Positions 43,523 through 54,397 of a DNA stretch of 59,344 nt are shown here, one piece after another. Location: contig JACPOU010000006.1 in the NCBI GenBank assembly GCA_016191345.1, forward strand, positions 1 to 59,344, written 5' to 3'. The position numbers and the translations under genes were made by a program. The notes under the pieces are model-generated. The model ran no database searches. It was given only the letters and a program-made list of their open reading frames with translations, and was not told where the DNA came from. Source of the DNA: Chloroflexota bacterium (lineage in GTDB: Bacteria; Chloroflexota; Limnocylindria; Limnocylindrales; CSP1-4). How positions within the stretch are numbered: position 1 is the first letter of the stretch; the number at the start of each line of letters is the position of its first letter.

Positions 43523-45186
43523 CCTCGGTCGCGACCCTGACCGCGCCGACGGCGGCCGCCCGGCTCCTGGGCCTCGGCTCCGTCTTCGGCAAGGCGTTCC
43601 GCGACAGCCGCCGGACGGCGCTCATCATCGGCGTCCTCTTCGGCGTGATCATCGCGGCCACGACCGGCCAGATCGCGAGCCAGTTCGACAGCGCCCAGGC
43701 CCGCCTGCTGTTCACGACCCAGCTCACGGCGCTGCCGCCGATCTTCCAGGGGATGCTTGGCGCGCCGATCGGGATCGAGAAGCTGGGTGGCTTTGTTTCC
43801 TGGCGGATCTTCAACATCCTGCCGGTCATGTTCGGCATCTGGTCGGTCGTGGCCCTGTCCGGAACGCTCGCCAACGAGCTCGCGCGCGGGAGCCTCGATG
43901 TCCTCGCGTCGACGCCGCTCGTCCGTCGTCGCCTCGCCATCCAGAAGCTCCTCGGGTTCCTCGCGGCGCTCGCCCTCTCGCTGGCGCTGCTCGGCGTCGC
44001 GACCTACGCCTCGATCACCGCGTTCGCGACGCTGCCCGGCGACGAGGTCTCGGTGGCGGCAGCCGCCGGCCACGTCGCCTGGCTGGGGCTGATGGCCCTC
44101 GTGCCCGGCGCGGCGGCGTTCGTGGCCGCACCGTTCCTCGGTCGCGGGGCTGCGCTCGGCGTCGGGGCCGTGGTCCTCTTCGCGAGCTACGTCGTCGCGT
44201 CGTACTCGGGCATGGTTCCCGCGTTCGACGCGATTCGCGGCCTCTCCTACTTCGAGATCGGCGCCGGTCCCCGGCCGCTCGCGGGCCGCTGGGACTGGCC
44301 GGCGATGGCGACGCTCGGCGCGATCGTGGCGGCACTCCTGGTCGCCGGCGTCGAGGCCTTCGTCCGGCGCGACCTGCTCGTCCCGACGGGCGGGCGGCTG
44401 CGCCTGCCGCGCCTCCGCCTCTTCGTCAGCGGGCCGTTCACGCGCGGCCTGGGCGAGCGGCTCCCGGCAGCGCTCGCCTGGGGCGCGATCCTCGGGCTGT
44501 ACGGGATCATGATCGGGGCCTCGGCGGACGAGTTCGTGGCCCAGCTCAGCAGGATCCCCCAGATCCTCGCGATGGTCCGCCAGCTCTATCCGGATGCGGA
44601 CCTGATCTCCGCGGCGGGATTCCTCCAGCTCGCGTTCTTCCAGCAGGGGATCGTCATCCTGGGGCTGGCGAGTGCGGCGTTCGTGGGCGGCTGGGCCTCG
44701 GACGAAGGTGAGCGGCGTCTCGAGGTCATCCTGGCGACGCCGGTCGGACGCCTCGCGTGGGGCCTCCGGAGCGGGTTCGCGGTACACGCCGCGATCCTCG
44801 TGACGACCCTCGTCATGGCGTTCGGCGTGGTGGCCGGCCTCGCGATCGGAGGCGATGATCCCAGCGACCCGCTGATCGGGGCGGCCGTGCTCGGCCTGTA
44901 CGCGATGGCGCTTGCCGGGGTCGGTCTCGCCGTGGGCGGGCTCCTTCGCCCATCGCTGGCAGCGCCCGTGACGCTCATCCTCGGGCTCGGCTTCTTCCTG
45001 CTCGACCTCGTCGGGGCGATCCTCAAGCTGCCGTCCGGGATCCTGGACCTTTCGCTGACCCGGCATCTCGGCCAGCCGATGGCCGGCAACGTCGATGCCG
45101 TCGGGGTCGCCGCCTCCGCGGTGCTGGCGATCGGCGGGGTGATCGTCGGGGCGATCGGGCTGCGGCGCCGGGATCTCGGGCGCTGA
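43519..45186 (+). CDS. ABC-2 type permease, two-half architecture
   Basis: The 555-residue membrane protein has about twelve helices in two similar halves, each beginning with a soluble segment and containing an ELARGSLDVLASTPLVRRR or DEGERRLEVILATPVGRLAW coupling motif. It looks like a tandem fusion of two ABC-2 permease units, giving the whole channel in one chain. Substrate unknown; antibiotic or lipid export is common for this type. Confidence 0.88.
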   Translation: MTSVATLTAPTAAARLLGLGSVFGKAFRDSRRTALIIGVLFGVIIAATTGQIASQFDSAQARLLFTTQLTALPPIFQGMLGAPIGIEKLGGFVSWRIFNILPVMFGIWSVVALSGTLANELARGSLDVLASTPLVRRRLAIQKLLGFLAALALSLALLGVATYASITAFATLPGDEVSVAAAAGHVAWLGLMALVPGAAAFVAAPFLGRGAALGVGAVVLFASYVVASYSGMVPAFDAIRGLSYFEIGAGPRPLAGRWDWPAMATLGAIVAALLVAGVEAFVRRDLLVPTGGRLRLPRLRLFVSGPFTRGLGERLPAALAWGAILGLYGIMIGASADEFVAQLSRIPQILAMVRQLYPDADLISAAGFLQLAFFQQGIVILGLASAAFVGGWASDEGERRLEVILATPVGRLAWGLRSGFAVHAAILVTTLVMAFGVVAGLAIGGDDPSDPLIGAAVLGLYAMALAGVGLAVGGLLRPSLAAPVTLILGLGFFLLDLVGAILKLPSGILDLSLTRHLGQPMAGNVDAVGVAASAVLAIGGVIVGAIGLRRRDLGR

Positions 45187-45221
45187 GCGCCCGCGTGCTG
45201 CCGGTCCGTCGGGAGCCGTAG

Positions 45222-46118
45222 GTGCCGGCGGCCGCCCTCATCCTCGTCGCCGTGGCGGCCGTGCTCCATGCCGGCTGGAACGTCCTGCTCAAGACGTCCG
45301 GCGATCCGCTCCGGACGGCGGTGCGCCTCCAGGCGATCGGGACTGCCGTCCTGGTGCCGATCGGCGTCGTCGCCTGGCTCGCCACCGGGCGGCCGCCGCT
45401 CCCCGTGGAGGGGGTGGCGCTCGCGGTCGTCTCGGGGTCCCTCGAGGCCGCCTACTTCATCTGCCTTTCCGCCGCCTACGGGCGCGGTGACCTGTCCCTC
45501 GTGTACCCGCTCGCACGCGGCAGCGCGCCGCTCCTCGCGATCGTCATCGGGCTGGGCTTCCTCGGCGAGCGGCTCGCGCCGTTGGCGGGCCTGGGCGTCG
45601 CCAGCCTCGTGGTCGGGATCCTCGTCGTGGCCCGACCATGGCGGGTGCTCCGGGCCGCCGGGAAGGAGCACCGGGGCGCGGTTGGCTGGGCGCTCGCGAC
45701 CGGCGCCACGATCGCCGCCTACTCGGCCGTGGACCGCCTCGGCGTCCGGACGATGGAGCCGTGGCTGTACGGGGCCGTCCTCGCGGTCTGCGCCACGGCG
45801 ATCCTCGCCACGGCCGTCTGGGTGGGGCGGCGCCGGGGCCTCGTGGCCGCGCCCCCGGACAACGCCCGGCCCACGAGCCTCACCCGCGACGGCGTGGCCG
45901 GCGTCCTCTCCCTGACCGCGTACCTCCTGGTCCTCTTCGCCTACTCGCTCGCGCCGCTGGCGGCCGTCGCGCCCCTCCGCGAATCGGGGATCGTGATCGC
46001 CGCCGCGTGGGGCGCGGTTCGCCTCGGCGAATCGGCTGGCGGTCGCGAGGCACTGATCCGGATCGGTGCGGCGGCGCTCGTCGTCATCGGCGCCGTCCTC
46101 CTGGGCCTCGCCCGCTAG
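45222..46118 (+). CDS. EamA/DMT-family transporter
   Basis: The 298-residue protein has ten predicted helices arranged as two EamA repeats (LHAGWNVLLKTSGD; then GAVGWALATGATIAAYSAVDRLG). It belongs to the drug/metabolite exporter superfamily; many members export amino acids or metabolites. The GTG at 45222 follows a GGGAG ribosome site. Its TAG overlaps the opposing TAG of the next gene (CTAG). Confidence 0.88.
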   Translation: MPAAALILVAVAAVLHAGWNVLLKTSGDPLRTAVRLQAIGTAVLVPIGVVAWLATGRPPLPVEGVALAVVSGSLEAAYFICLSAAYGRGDLSLVYPLARGSAPLLAIVIGLGFLGERLAPLAGLGVASLVVGILVVARPWRVLRAAGKEHRGAVGWALATGATIAAYSAVDRLGVRTMEPWLYGAVLAVCATAILATAVWVGRRRGLVAAPPDNARPTSLTRDGVAGVLSLTAYLLVLFAYSLAPLAAVAPLRESGIVIAAAWGAVRLGESAGGREALIRIGAAALVVIGAVLLGLAR

Positions 46119-47062
46119 CTCGACGTATCCGGCCTCGGGGTCTCCGCCACCGGCGTCCGGCCGAAGAGGCGCCGCTGCCCGAAGCGGCTGTTCACGAGCG
46201 CCACCCCGCCGATCACGAAGAGCGTGCCGAGGACCACGCGGGCGTCGACCGTTTCCTTGAACACGATGGCACCGGCGATGATCCCGACCACGGGCAGGAG
46301 GTATGCCACGAGCGACGTCCGCGTCGCCCCGAGCCGCGCCAGCAGCCGGAAGTTCACGAGGTAGGCGAACCCGGAACCCAGGACGCCGAGCCAGATCACC
46401 GACCCGATCGCGTCGACGTTCCAGCGCACGGTCCAGGGACGCTCGAAGAGCAGCGCGATGACCGCGACCATCACGAACGCGAACGCCACCTGGAAGAGGG
46501 CCGGGATCATCGGCCGCAGGCCGCGGACGTTGCGACGGGCGTAGACCGCTCCGATCCCGTACGCGGCCGTGGAGCCGAGGAGCGCCAGTTCGCCCATGAG
46601 GCTGCTCTGGCTCGTGCCTTCGCCGAGGCCGCGGCTCACGAGGATGACGACGCCGGCATAGCCGATGAGGAGCCCCGCGAGTCGGTTGACCGTCATGGGC
46701 TCGTCGTGGAGGAACAGGGCCGCGAAGACGATGACGAAGAGCGGGACCGCCCCGTTCAGGATCGCCGCGAGGGCCGAATCCACGGATCGTTCCGCCGTCG
46801 TGATGAGTGCAAACGGGATGACGATGTTGATGAGGGACATCACGACCAGGTGGCCGTAGATCCGCGGATTGCGCGGCAGCGACTCGCGGGCCAGGTAGAC
46901 CACGGCGACGAGCACCGCCAGCCCGATGCCAAGCCGGGCCGCGATGAGCGTGAACGTCGGCAGCGTCTGGACGCCGATCTTGATGAAGACGTAGCTCGTG
47001 CCCCACATGAAGCCGAGGGCCAGCAGCCCGAGCCAGTCGAGGCGGGTGGGACGGGCGATCAT
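46115..47062 (-). CDS. EamA/DMT-family transporter
   Basis: The 315-residue ten-helix protein has typical EamA features: LGLLALGFMWGTSYVFIKIG, FALITTAERSVDSALAAILNGAVPLFV, ALLFLHDEPMTVNRLAGLLIGYAGVVILVSRG in outline, and a second repeat ending KETVDARVVLGTLFVIGGVAL. It is not closely similar to the neighbouring EamA protein, so the pair is not a recent duplication. The ATG at 47062 has a TATGAT box six bases upstream. Confidence 0.9.
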   Translation of the reverse strand: MIARPTRLDWLGLLALGFMWGTSYVFIKIGVQTLPTFTLIAARLGIGLAVLVAVVYLARESLPRNPRIYGHLVVMSLINIVIPFALITTAERSVDSALAAILNGAVPLFVIVFAALFLHDEPMTVNRLAGLLIGYAGVVILVSRGLGEGTSQSSLMGELALLGSTAAYGIGAVYARRNVRGLRPMIPALFQVAFAFVMVAVIALLFERPWTVRWNVDAIGSVIWLGVLGSGFAYLVNFRLLARLGATRTSLVAYLLPVVGIIAGAIVFKETVDARVVLGTLFVIGGVALVNSRFGQRRLFGRTPVAETPRPDTSS

Positions 47063-47068
47063 CGCGGC

Positions 47069-47074
47069 ATCATA
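47069..47074 (-). promoter_or_regulatory. -10 box TATGAT, 6 nt before the EamA gene
   Basis: On the minus strand TATGAT ends six bases before the ATG at 47062. It is one half of a divergent promoter region with galK. Confidence 0.55.
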
Positions 47075-47149
47075 CCGATCTTGGCCTAGCCTGCTGGGCC
47101 AACGCGCATGCGGGACGCCACGCGACAAGATGCCGCCCCGCCACTCTCG

Positions 47150-47155
47150 TAGCAT
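47150..47155 (+). promoter_or_regulatory. -10 box TAGCAT, 6 nt before galK
   Basis: TAGCAT ends six bases before the galK ATG at 47162; no ribosome binding site fits between. Confidence 0.55.
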
Positions 47156-47161
47156 CGCGCC

Positions 47162-48373
<1,212 letters not shown>

Positions 48374-48414
48374 ACGCCAACGCGCTCGCGTCCCGTCGGC
48401 CCAGGTGGGCCGCG

Positions 48415-48702
48415 TCACTCGGCCTCGAGGACCCACATCCGGGCCGCGAAGTCGCCTTCCGCCGCCACGGCGCGCGGGTCGTCCGGGCGCACCGGGAGGC
48501 CGACGGCCGTCAGGATGTCGGCGCCGAGCCGCTCGGGCGCGCTGCCGCCGTCCGGCCAGCGGCTGACCCGATAGACGAGGCCGGGCTCGAGCCCTGGCCG
48601 CGACGTTGACGTTTGTCCGATCCTGCGCGAGTCTTTCCCTGCCCAACCCGCTGCGCCTCGGAGGACAGGTCCCGGCCGTGCTTGCTCGCCAGCGCCAGAC
48701 AT
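48415..48702 (-). CDS. Small hypothetical frame, start unclear
   Basis: The last about 60 codons (ending RAVAAEGDFAARMWVLEAE) have strongly coding-like third positions (nearly all G or C) and sensible protein sequence (LVYRVSRWPDGGSAPERLGADI). The only usual start gives a 95-residue frame whose first 35 residues overlap the 5' part of the DeoR-type gene and look non-coding. It may be a real small protein with a non-canonical start or a truncated gene. The family was not recognised. Confidence 0.35.
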   Translation of the reverse strand: MSGAGEQARPGPVLRGAAGWAGKDSRRIGQTSTSRPGLEPGLVYRVSRWPDGGSAPERLGADILTAVGLPVRPDDPRAVAAEGDFAARMWVLEAE

Positions 48703-49515
48703 ACATCCTCGAGCGCATTCGCGAGGACGGTGCCGTGCGCGTCGGCGAGCTCGCCCGGGATCTCGGGGTCTCCGACATGACCGCCCGCTGGGACCTGGAC
48801 CTGCTGCACCAGCAGGGGCTCATCGAGAGGTCCACGACGGTGCCACCGCAACGTCCGGGAGCTCGCTCTTCGAACCGGGCTTCGTCGTCAAGTCGGAGCT
48901 CCAGCTCGCGGAGAAGGCGGCGATCGCTGGTGCCGCCGCGGAGCTCGTGACGCCGGGCATGGCGATCGCCTGTCGGCCGGCACGACCACGTTCGATCTCG
49001 CCCGGCGGCTCGTCGACGGGGAGGGCCTGACGGTGGTCACGAATTCGCTTCCGGTGGCCGACGTCCTCTACCGGGTGGGCCACACGGGCCAGACGATCAT
49101 CGTCACCGGGGGAGTCCGCACGCCGAGTGACGCGCTCGTCGGCCAGTTTGCCGTCGCCGCGCCACGCACGATCCACGTGGACCTTGTTTTCATGGGCGTG
49201 CACGGCATGGACCCGCACTCGGGCTTCACCACCCCGAACCTTCTCGAGGCGGAGACGAATCGCGCCCTCGTCCAGGCCGGCCGGCGCCTGGTCGTCGTCG
49301 CGGACCACACGAAGTGGGGCGTCATCGGCATCAGTTCCATTGCACGGCTCGACGAGGCAGACGTCCTCATCACCGACGGCGGCCTCGACCCCGAGGCGCA
49401 GGAGACGCTGCGGCGGGAGGCCCGCGACCTCGTCGTGGTCGATGCGGCCCCGACCGCCCCGGCCGGGTCCGAGCCGGTGCGCTCCGACCGCAGCCTCGAC
49501 CTGGTGGGTCGATGA
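48679..49515 (+). pseudogene. DeoR-family sugar regulator with two single-base frameshifts
   Basis: From GTG 48679 the frame reads a DeoR helix-turn-helix (RQRQTYILERIREDGAVRVGELARDLGVSDMTARWDLD in outline, ending GLIER at about 48830). One inserted base there restores VHDGATATSGSSLFEPGFVV, and one more near 48970 restores ALSAGTTTFDLARRL. The rest (VVTNSLPVADVLYRVG onward, 49033-49515) is an intact sugar-phosphate-sensing domain. Both losses are one base in short G or C runs. The gene lies between galK and galT, so it was probably the galactose operon regulator. Real mutation and assembly error are both possible. Confidence 0.8.
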
Positions 49516-50582
49516 CCGTCGCGGGAGGCATTGATCGAGACGAAGCCTTCCAGCGCCTCTGGGCGGATCCGCATCGGCGCTACAACGCGCTCACCGACGA
49601 GTGGATCCTCGTCTCCGCGGGCCGCACCCACCGGCCGTGGCAGGGTCGGCGCGAGCCATCCGGCCAGGAAAAGGCGCCGGCGTACGACCCGGCGTGCTAC
49701 CTCTGCCCCGGCAACGTGCGCGCCAACGGCGATCACAACCCGGCCTACGACGCGACCTTCGTCTTCACGAACGACTTCTCGGCGCTCCGACCCGGCACCT
49801 CGACCGAGCGCGTCGAGGTGGGTCTGCTGCGGGCCGAGGGCGAGGAGGGCGCCTGCCGGGTCCTCTGCTTCAGCCCGCGCCACGACCAGACGCTCGCGCG
49901 CATGCAGGTGGGCGAGGTCCGGCGCGTGGTCGACGTCTGGGCCGCCGAGACGGAGCAGCTGGGCACCCGCCATCGCTGGGTGCAGGTGTTCGAGAACCGG
50001 GGCCAGGCGATGGGGGCGTCGAACCCGCATCCGCACGGGCAGATCTGGGCCGGCTCGGCCCTGCCGCGGGAGGCGGTCAAGGAGGACACCGCCCAGCGCC
50101 GGTATCACGGCACCACGGGCCGCCGCCTCCTCCTCGACTACGTCGCCCAGGAGGCCGACGGCCCGCGGGTCGTCGAGGCCAACGAGGACTGGCTGGTGGT
50201 GGTCCCGTTCTGGGCGGCCTGGCCGTACGAGACCCTCCTCGTGCCTCGCCGGCCGGCCAGCCGGCTCCCGGAGCTCGGCTCGCCGGCGCGCGAATCCCTG
50301 GCCGAGATCCTCATCCGGCTGCTCACCCGCTACGACAACCTCTTCGGCCTCTCGTTTCCGTACTCGATGGGCTGGCACCAGGCACCGTTTCAGCAGGACG
50401 ACACCGAGCCCTGGCAACTGCACGCCCACTTCCTGCCGCCGCTGCTGCGGGCGAACGTCCGGAAGTTCATGGTCGGCTACGAGCTGCTGGCCGAGGCGCA
50501 GCGGGACCTCACCGCGGAGCAGGCCGCGGACGCGCTGCGCGGGGCATCGCCCGTCCAGCCGGGCCCGGTCGCGGGCGGCTGA
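49512..50582 (+). CDS. galT: Galactose-1-phosphate uridylyltransferase
   Basis: The 356-residue HIT-superfamily enzyme exchanges UMP between UDP-glucose and galactose-1-phosphate. The active site is [10 protein letters not shown] (nucleophilic second His), with a CYLCPGN zinc-type motif near residue 60, FTNDFSAL and a C-terminal [10 protein letters not shown]. The ATG overlaps the stop of the DeoR-type gene (ATGA), so the three gal genes form one operon. Confidence 0.95.
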   Translation: MTVAGGIDRDEAFQRLWADPHRRYNALTDEWILVSAGRTHRPWQGRREPSGQEKAPAYDPACYLCPGNVRANGDHNPAYDATFVFTNDFSALRPGTSTERVEVGLLRAEGEEGACRVLCFSPRHDQTLARMQVGEVRRVVDVWAAETEQLGTRHRWVQVFENRGQAMGASNPHPHGQIWAGSALPREAVKEDTAQRRYHGTTGRRLLLDYVAQEADGPRVVEANEDWLVVVPFWAAWPYETLLVPRRPASRLPELGSPARESLAEILIRLLTRYDNLFGLSFPYSMGWHQAPFQQDDTEPWQLHAHFLPPLLRANVRKFMVGYELLAEAQRDLTAEQAADALRGASPVQPGPVAGG

Positions 50583-50637
50583 GCGCTTCCCGGCAACCGA
50601 CGAGGGGCGGCGCCCGGCCGTCGTGCGTGGCGCAGGG

Positions 50638-50643
50638 TAGGAT
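50638..50643 (+). promoter_or_regulatory. Probable -10 box TAGGAT for argH
   Basis: TAGGAT lies 18 bases before the argH ATG at 50662. Unlike the leaderless cases, a GAGGAGG ribosome binding site fits between them. Confidence 0.45.
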
Positions 50644-50661
50644 CGCTGCGAGGAGGCACGG

Positions 50662-52077
50662 ATGCAGCGCTGGGGCGGTCGATTCTCGGGCGAGACGGAT
50701 CCGCGGGTCATCGCCTTCACGCGCTCGATCGAGATCGATGTCGCGCTCGCCCTCGACGACATCGAGGGTTCCATCGCCCACGTCCGCGGGCTCGGCCGCG
50801 CGGGCGTGCTCCCGGCAACGGACGTGGCCGCGCTCGTCGCCGGCCTCGAGGCCCTTCGTGGCGATGTCGAATCCGGCCGGATCGAGTGGGACCCCGCCCT
50901 CGAGGACGTCCACATGAACCTCGAGGCGGCCCTGGAGGCGAGGATCGGGCCCGTCGCGCGGTCGCTCCACACCGGCCGCTCGCGGAACGACCAGGTCGCC
51001 ACGGACCTCCGGCTCTGGACCCGGCGGGCGATCGACCGGCTCGACGCCGCGCTCGTGGCGATGGAGCGGGCCCTCGTCGGTCTCGCCGAGCGCGAGATCG
51101 ACGTCATCCTCCCGGGCACCACCCACATCCAGCCCGCGCAGCCAGTGCTTCTCGCCCATCACCTCCTCGCCTACGTCGAGATGCTCGAGCGGGACCGCGG
51201 CCGCCTTGCCGACGCGCGGCGGCGCCTCAACGTCTCGCCGCTCGGCGCCGGCGCGCTGGCGGGCTCCGGCTGGCCGCTCGATCGCGCGGGGACCGCCGCG
51301 GAGCTGGGCTTCGAGGGCGTGACCGCGAACTCGATGGACGCGGTCTCCGACCGGGACTTCGTGGTGGAGGTCCTCGCGGCCGTGGCGCTGGCCATGGTCC
51401 ACCTGTCGCGATTCGCGGAGGAAGTCACGTGGTGGTCGAACCCGCGCTTCGGGTTCGTCCGCGTGAGTGACGCCTTCTCGACCGGCAGCTCGATGATGCC
51501 GAACAAGCGGAACCCGGATCCCGCCGAGCTGGTACGGGGCAAGACGGCGCGGGCCATCGCCGCCCTCACGGCCGCCCTGACGATCCTCAAGGGGCTCCCG
51601 CTTGCCTACCAGCGCGACCTCCAGGAGGGCCTCCCGCCCCTGGTCGGCGCGATCGCGGGGTTCGAGGGTTCGCTCGGCACCATGACCGGGCTCGTCGCGA
51701 CCCTCGCGATCGACGCGGATCGCATGCGCGCCGCGGCCGACGAGGGCTACATCACCGCGACCTCGGTCGCCGACGAGCTCGTCCGGGCCGGCCTGCCGTT
51801 CCGGAGCGCCCACCACGTCGTCGGGGCGCTCGTGGCGGCGGCGGAGCAGCGCGGCCTGGGCCTCCACGCGGTCGAGGATGCGGACGTGGTCGCTGCGCTC
51901 GGCGTCGCTGACGATCCGGCCGCGGCCCGTCTCGCGGCCGACACCGCGACGGGCGAGCGGGTCCGCCGCGCGGCGACGATCGAGGCCGCGCTGGCCTCGG
52001 CGGACCTCATCGGCGGGACGGCCCCGACGCGGGTCCGGGCCGCCGTGGCGGCAGCACGGCAGCGGCTCGTCGGGTAG
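50662..52077 (+). CDS. argH: Argininosuccinate lyase
   Basis: The 471-residue fumarase-superfamily enzyme splits argininosuccinate to arginine and fumarate, the last step of arginine synthesis. Landmarks are WGGRFSGETDP at the start, HTGRSRNDQVATDLRLW, GTTHIQPAQPVLLAHHLLAY and the superfamily signature GSSMMPNKRNPD with the catalytic Ser loop. It has a strong ribosome binding site. argG is not adjacent. Confidence 0.96.
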   Translation: MQRWGGRFSGETDPRVIAFTRSIEIDVALALDDIEGSIAHVRGLGRAGVLPATDVAALVAGLEALRGDVESGRIEWDPALEDVHMNLEAALEARIGPVARSLHTGRSRNDQVATDLRLWTRRAIDRLDAALVAMERALVGLAEREIDVILPGTTHIQPAQPVLLAHHLLAYVEMLERDRGRLADARRRLNVSPLGAGALAGSGWPLDRAGTAAELGFEGVTANSMDAVSDRDFVVEVLAAVALAMVHLSRFAEEVTWWSNPRFGFVRVSDAFSTGSSMMPNKRNPDPAELVRGKTARAIAALTAALTILKGLPLAYQRDLQEGLPPLVGAIAGFEGSLGTMTGLVATLAIDADRMRAAADEGYITATSVADELVRAGLPFRSAHHVVGALVAAAEQRGLGLHAVEDADVVAALGVADDPAAARLAADTATGERVRRAATIEAALASADLIGGTAPTRVRAAVAAARQRLVG

Positions 52078-52086
52078 AGCCGCTCC

Positions 52087-53415
52087 TCAGCCCGACCCCG
52101 TCGGCTTGTCGGGGGCCACGATCATGGCGGCCCAGGCGGCGATCTCCGCGCGCCGGTTGACGCCCAGCTTCGCGAGGATGTGCTCGACGTGCGAGGCCAC
52201 GGTCCGGGCCGACAAGCCGAGGTCCTCCGCGATCGCCGCGTTCGTGCCGCCGTCCGCGACCAGCCGCGCGATCTCGAACTCGCGGGCGCTCAACGGTGCC
52301 CACGGCGCCTCCGCGCGCCGATCCACCCGGACGCGGCCGAGGACGGCGTCGAGCCGTGCAAGGAGGGGCGGAGAGGGGAGCGCCGCCGCGACGCGTCGAG
52401 CCTCGCCGGCCGCCCGGACGGCGTCGCGCGGCCGGCCACCGCGCTGGAAGGCCTCGGCGAGGTCGATCCGGGCCGCCGCGCCATCCCACGCCCGGCCGCG
52501 CCGGGCCCACGCGTCCGCGGCGGTCGCAAGGCTCGCCCGGGCGACGCCCGGCATGCCGTTGGCGAGCGCCAGGAGCCCCTCGGCGTGATCGATCGCCGCG
52601 AGCGTGCCCGGCACGTCGCGTCGTCGAAGGCCGGCGCTCACCCGCTCAACCCAGGCCGCGGCCCCGCTGGGATCGCGGGCGTCGAGGTGGGCCCGCGTCC
52701 CCGTCACGAGGTAGGGGAAGAGGTAGGCAGCGTCCCCGACCCGTGCGGACTCCTCGAAGCCTCGCTCGCACCTCGCGACCGCGGAGGCCGTGGCGCCCGT
52801 CAGCAGGTCGAGCTCGGCGAGGCCCCAGAGGGCCGGCGAGATTCGCTGGAGCTCGTGCATCGCATCGCCCAGGGCCAGGGATTCCTCGAGGCGCTCGCGG
52901 GCGCGATCCCACTCGCCACGGCCGAGCGCCACGCACCCGAGGGCGTGGAGGGCCGTGATCCGCGTGGTGACACCGCCCCGTCCGTCGGCGAGGGCCCGTT
53001 CCGCGGCCACCTCGGCCTCCGCCCAGCGGCCGGTCGCCCACAGAACGTGGGCCAGGTGCGCGGTCATGTAGTGGCGATGGCTCCAGAGCTCCACGCGCTC
53101 GGCGTAGTCGATGCCCTCGCGGAGCCAGCGTTCGCCCTGCTCGTACTCGACAAGGACCGAGGCGCTCGAACCGAGCATCCGGTAGGCCCGCGCCGCCTCC
53201 GCCTCCTCGTTCGCCGCCCTGGCGGCAACCGCTGCTTGCTCGAGCCGCTTCCACCCCGCGGCCATCCGGCCAGCGAAGACGAGGCAGGCCCCGACGCTCA
53301 CGGATGCGTTGCGCGCCGTGGCGAGATCGCCCGTGGCCTCCGCCGTCGCCTGGGCGCGCTCGCCGACCTCGATCGACTCGTCGAGGTGCCGGGCGAGCAT
53401 GAGCGCGGCCGACAT
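52087..53415 (-). pseudogene. LAL/MalT-type LuxR regulator, C-terminal fragment (TPR and HTH)
   Basis: The 443-codon frame contains TPR-like helical repeats and a C-terminal LuxR helix-turn-helix (PLSAREFEIARLVADGGTNAAIAEDLGLSARTV in outline, ending [22 protein letters not shown]). It is paralogous to the C-terminal part of the intact regulator at 55160-58093 and aligns with it from about residue 535. The matching ATPase part lies upstream in another frame. Comparison shows about 260 codons missing at the junction near 53415. The fragment could still be translated from its ATG at 53415. Confidence 0.75.
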
Positions 53416-54269
53416 CCCGCGTCGTCGAGGGTGTCCGGGACGTCAGCCCCGGCCGCGGATTCCAGGGCTGCGGACCCTCCGGCGGTGAGCATCCCGAGGA
53501 GCTCCTCGACATGGAGGGGGATGCCGTCCGTGCGCTGGTGGATCGTCGCCGCGAGGGTGCTCGGCACGACGCCCGGGCGGCCGAGGAGGACCGAGGTCAT
53601 CGTCGCGGTGCCCTCGGGCGTGAGTCGGTCCAGGCGGACCTCCTCGGCGAGGCGCTTTGTCAGCAGGAGCGAGCGCCAATCGCGCATCGGTACCCGCGGA
53701 TACAGCTCGTCGCTCCGGTAGGTGCCGAGGACGACCATCGGGGCCGACATCGCCGATTGGGCCAGGGTCGAGATGACGGCGAGGGTCAGGTCGTCCGCCT
53801 GGTGGAGATCCTCGAGGGTGACGAGGATCGGGCCGCGAGCGCTGAGCGAGCCGAGCAGCTCGGCGAGGTCCAGGGCGAGGATGCGGCGCCGGCGGTGGGC
53901 ATCGCCCGATTCGTCCGAGACTGCGACCGTTCCCGCGCCGGGTGCCTCGAGCAGCCGATCCGTGATCGCCCGGCCGGTCGCGGCGAAGCGCTCCTGGCGG
54001 CGCAGGTTCCGGGCGAGGTCCAGGAGCACCGCGCCGGAGACCTCGAGGTCGCCGGGGTAGGTGCCGCCGCGGACCGCGGCGAATCCAGACGCGATCGCCT
54101 GGCGCTCGATCGAGCCGACGAGCCGGGTTTTGCCGATGCCCGCCTCGCCGGCGAGGAACCTGAGGCCACCGCGTCCCCGGGCCGCGTCGGACAGCCAGTG
54201 CATGGCGAGTCCGAGGAGCTCGTCGCGGCCGACGAGGATCGGGCACACGAGGGGGCGCTGCGTGTCCAC
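53298..54269 (-). pseudogene. LAL/MalT-type LuxR regulator, N-terminal ATPase fragment
   Basis: The frame starts at GTG 54269 (CPILVGRDELLGLAMHWL) and gives an AAA/STAND-type ATPase with Walker A LAGEAGIGKTR, a Walker B-like ILVTLEDLHQADD, and GIPLHVEELLGML. After VPDTLDDA (about 53430) the frame leaves the family and ends in Arg/Ser-rich nonsense at 53298. The intact paralogue continues [16 protein letters not shown] at this point. The break therefore combines deletion and frame loss. A TAAACT box lies seven bases before the start. Confidence 0.75.
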
Positions 54270-54276
54270 GCCCCGA

Positions 54277-54282
54277 AGTTTA
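54277..54282 (-). promoter_or_regulatory. -10 box TAAACT before the broken LAL gene
   Basis: On the minus strand TAAACT lies seven bases before the GTG at 54269, supporting that start. Just beyond it, GGATATCG and ATGACCGATGG (54294-54317) are shared with the region upstream of the intact paralogue. Confidence 0.5.
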
Positions 54283-54397
54283 GGTCGAGATCCCGAGGGG
54301 ATATCGGCAGGATGACCGATGGCGCGCGGCAGCTCGACATGGACCATGAAAGCAAGCCCGGACCGGCCGGGCAACCGATGCAGCCGAGGTACGGCGA

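Noticed and set aside
45222-47062. Recent tandem duplication giving the two EamA transporters
   Set aside because: The two proteins are convergent and share only family-level features, so they are distinct lineages of the superfamily.
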